A stretch of DNA of 13,960 nucleotides. Origin: Rickettsia typhi. GTDB taxonomy: Bacteria > Pseudomonadota > Alphaproteobacteria > Rickettsiales > UBA1997. The notes beneath the pieces were generated by a model. That model was not told the DNA's origin, searched no databases, and worked only from the letters and a program-made list of their open reading frames with translations. Where the stretch lies: assembly GCA_945874115.1 (NCBI GenBank), contig CAMCFD010000042.1, positions 1 through 13,960 on the forward strand. Reading direction: 5' to 3'. Both the position numbers and the translations under genes were made by a program. Below are positions 13,408 through 13,960 of this stretch, piece by piece. Each line of letters begins with the position of its first letter. Within the stretch, counting starts at the first letter, position 1.

Positions 13408-13960
13408 ATGAAAAAATTTTCACATCCTATCGCAAAATATTTGCCGTGGATTTTAATTGGCATTCTCGGAAGTATTTCTTTTGCAACAATTGCAACTGTT
13501 CGCGGCGAATCAATTTCGGCGCTTTGGCTTGTGACAGCGTGCGTTTGCATTCAATTAATCGCCTACAGATTTTATAGCGCGTTTATTGCGTTCAAAGTTT
13601 TGCGCGTTGATGAAAAAAATAAAACGCCAGCGACAAAATTTGATGATGGCAAAGATTTTGTCCCAACAAATAAATGGATTGTTTTCGGCCACCATTTCGC
13701 CGCAATCGCGGGGCCCGGGCCATTAATCGGGCCAACTTTAGCGGCGCAATTTGGATATTTGCCCGGAACTTTATGGATTTTAATCGGCTGCGTTTTTGCG
13801 GGCGCCGTTCAAGATATGATCATTTTATTCGCTTCAATGCGCCGCGACGGAAAAAGTTTGGGGCAAATGATAAAGGACGAAATCGGCGTGTTTTCAGGCT
13901 TCGCCGCATTAATTGGCACGCTTGCAATAATCATAATATTGATCGCGGTTTTAGGTCTCG
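13408..13960 (+). CDS. cstA: Carbon starvation protein CstA, pyruvate/peptide transporter family (5' part)
   Basis: CstA-family proteins are large polytopic inner-membrane transporters linked to peptide or pyruvate uptake. The 184 residues present match the family N-terminus in order: a first membrane helix, RGESISALWLVTACVCIQLI, AYRFYSAFIA, and KTPATKFDDGKDFVPTNKW. Next come VFGHHFAAIAGPGPLIGPTLAAQFGYLPG, the family hallmark at about residues 92-120, and AGAVQDMIILFASMRRDGKSLG. ATG 13408 gives the standard start MKKFSHPIAKYLPW. The gene runs off the window end; full-length members are usually about 550-700 residues. It is divergent from the popZ-like gene. Confidence 0.95.
   Translation, partial: MKKFSHPIAKYLPWILIGILGSISFATIATVRGESISALWLVTACVCIQLIAYRFYSAFIAFKVLRVDEKNKTPATKFDDGKDFVPTNKWIVFGHHFAAIAGPGPLIGPTLAAQFGYLPGTLWILIGCVFAGAVQDMIILFASMRRDGKSLGQMIKDEIGVFSGFAALIGTLAIIIILIAVLGL

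Overview
The window looks like chromosome from an AT-rich alphaproteobacterium, most likely Rickettsiales-like or from another reduced, AT-rich lineage. Three things point that way: a PopZ-type (DUF2497) C-terminus, the alphaproteobacterial pairing of divergent bamE with rpmF-plsX-fabH, and mitochondrial-type NuoA/B/C/L proteins. This placement is inferred from gene content and base composition; no marker gene was searched. Almost no start codon has a Shine-Dalgarno motif, so starts were chosen from protein alignment and spacing.

Layout. 1-159 (+): 3' end of an unrecognised gene. 2182-151 (-): nuoA-nuoB-nuoC, then a three-helix membrane protein where nuoD would often be. 2410-4219 (+): dapA, and 1 base later an unrecognised helical-repeat-like protein. 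4294-5211 (+): a strong predicted promoter and lpxC, convergent with the pair bamE-small lipoprotein (6002-5218, -). 6200-8479 (+): rpmF-plsX-fabH, then tRNA-Glu(UUC) at 8620-8694 with its own promoter. 11435-8701 (-): nuoL, a flavin-reductase-domain protein whose GTG overlaps the nuoL TGA, and a small hypothetical. 11436-12023: the only long non-coding stretch, holding a 142-bp imperfect palindrome. 13322-12024 (-): a PopZ-like polar organiser with a very long acidic middle. 13408-13960 (+): the 5' part of cstA, cut by the window end.

Function. Most of the window is core metabolism: complex I subunits in two separate loci, lysine/peptidoglycan precursor synthesis (DapA), the first committed step of lipid A (LpxC), outer-membrane assembly (BamE) and fatty-acid/phospholipid initiation (PlsX, FabH). 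LpxC, BamE and DapA together indicate a true Gram-negative envelope with LPS. No mobile element, CRISPR array, defence system or toxin-antitoxin pair was seen. The parts least explained by known families are the palindrome at 11573-11714, the stretched PopZ-like protein, the dapA-coupled protein, the small lipoprotein after bamE, and the membrane protein after nuoC.
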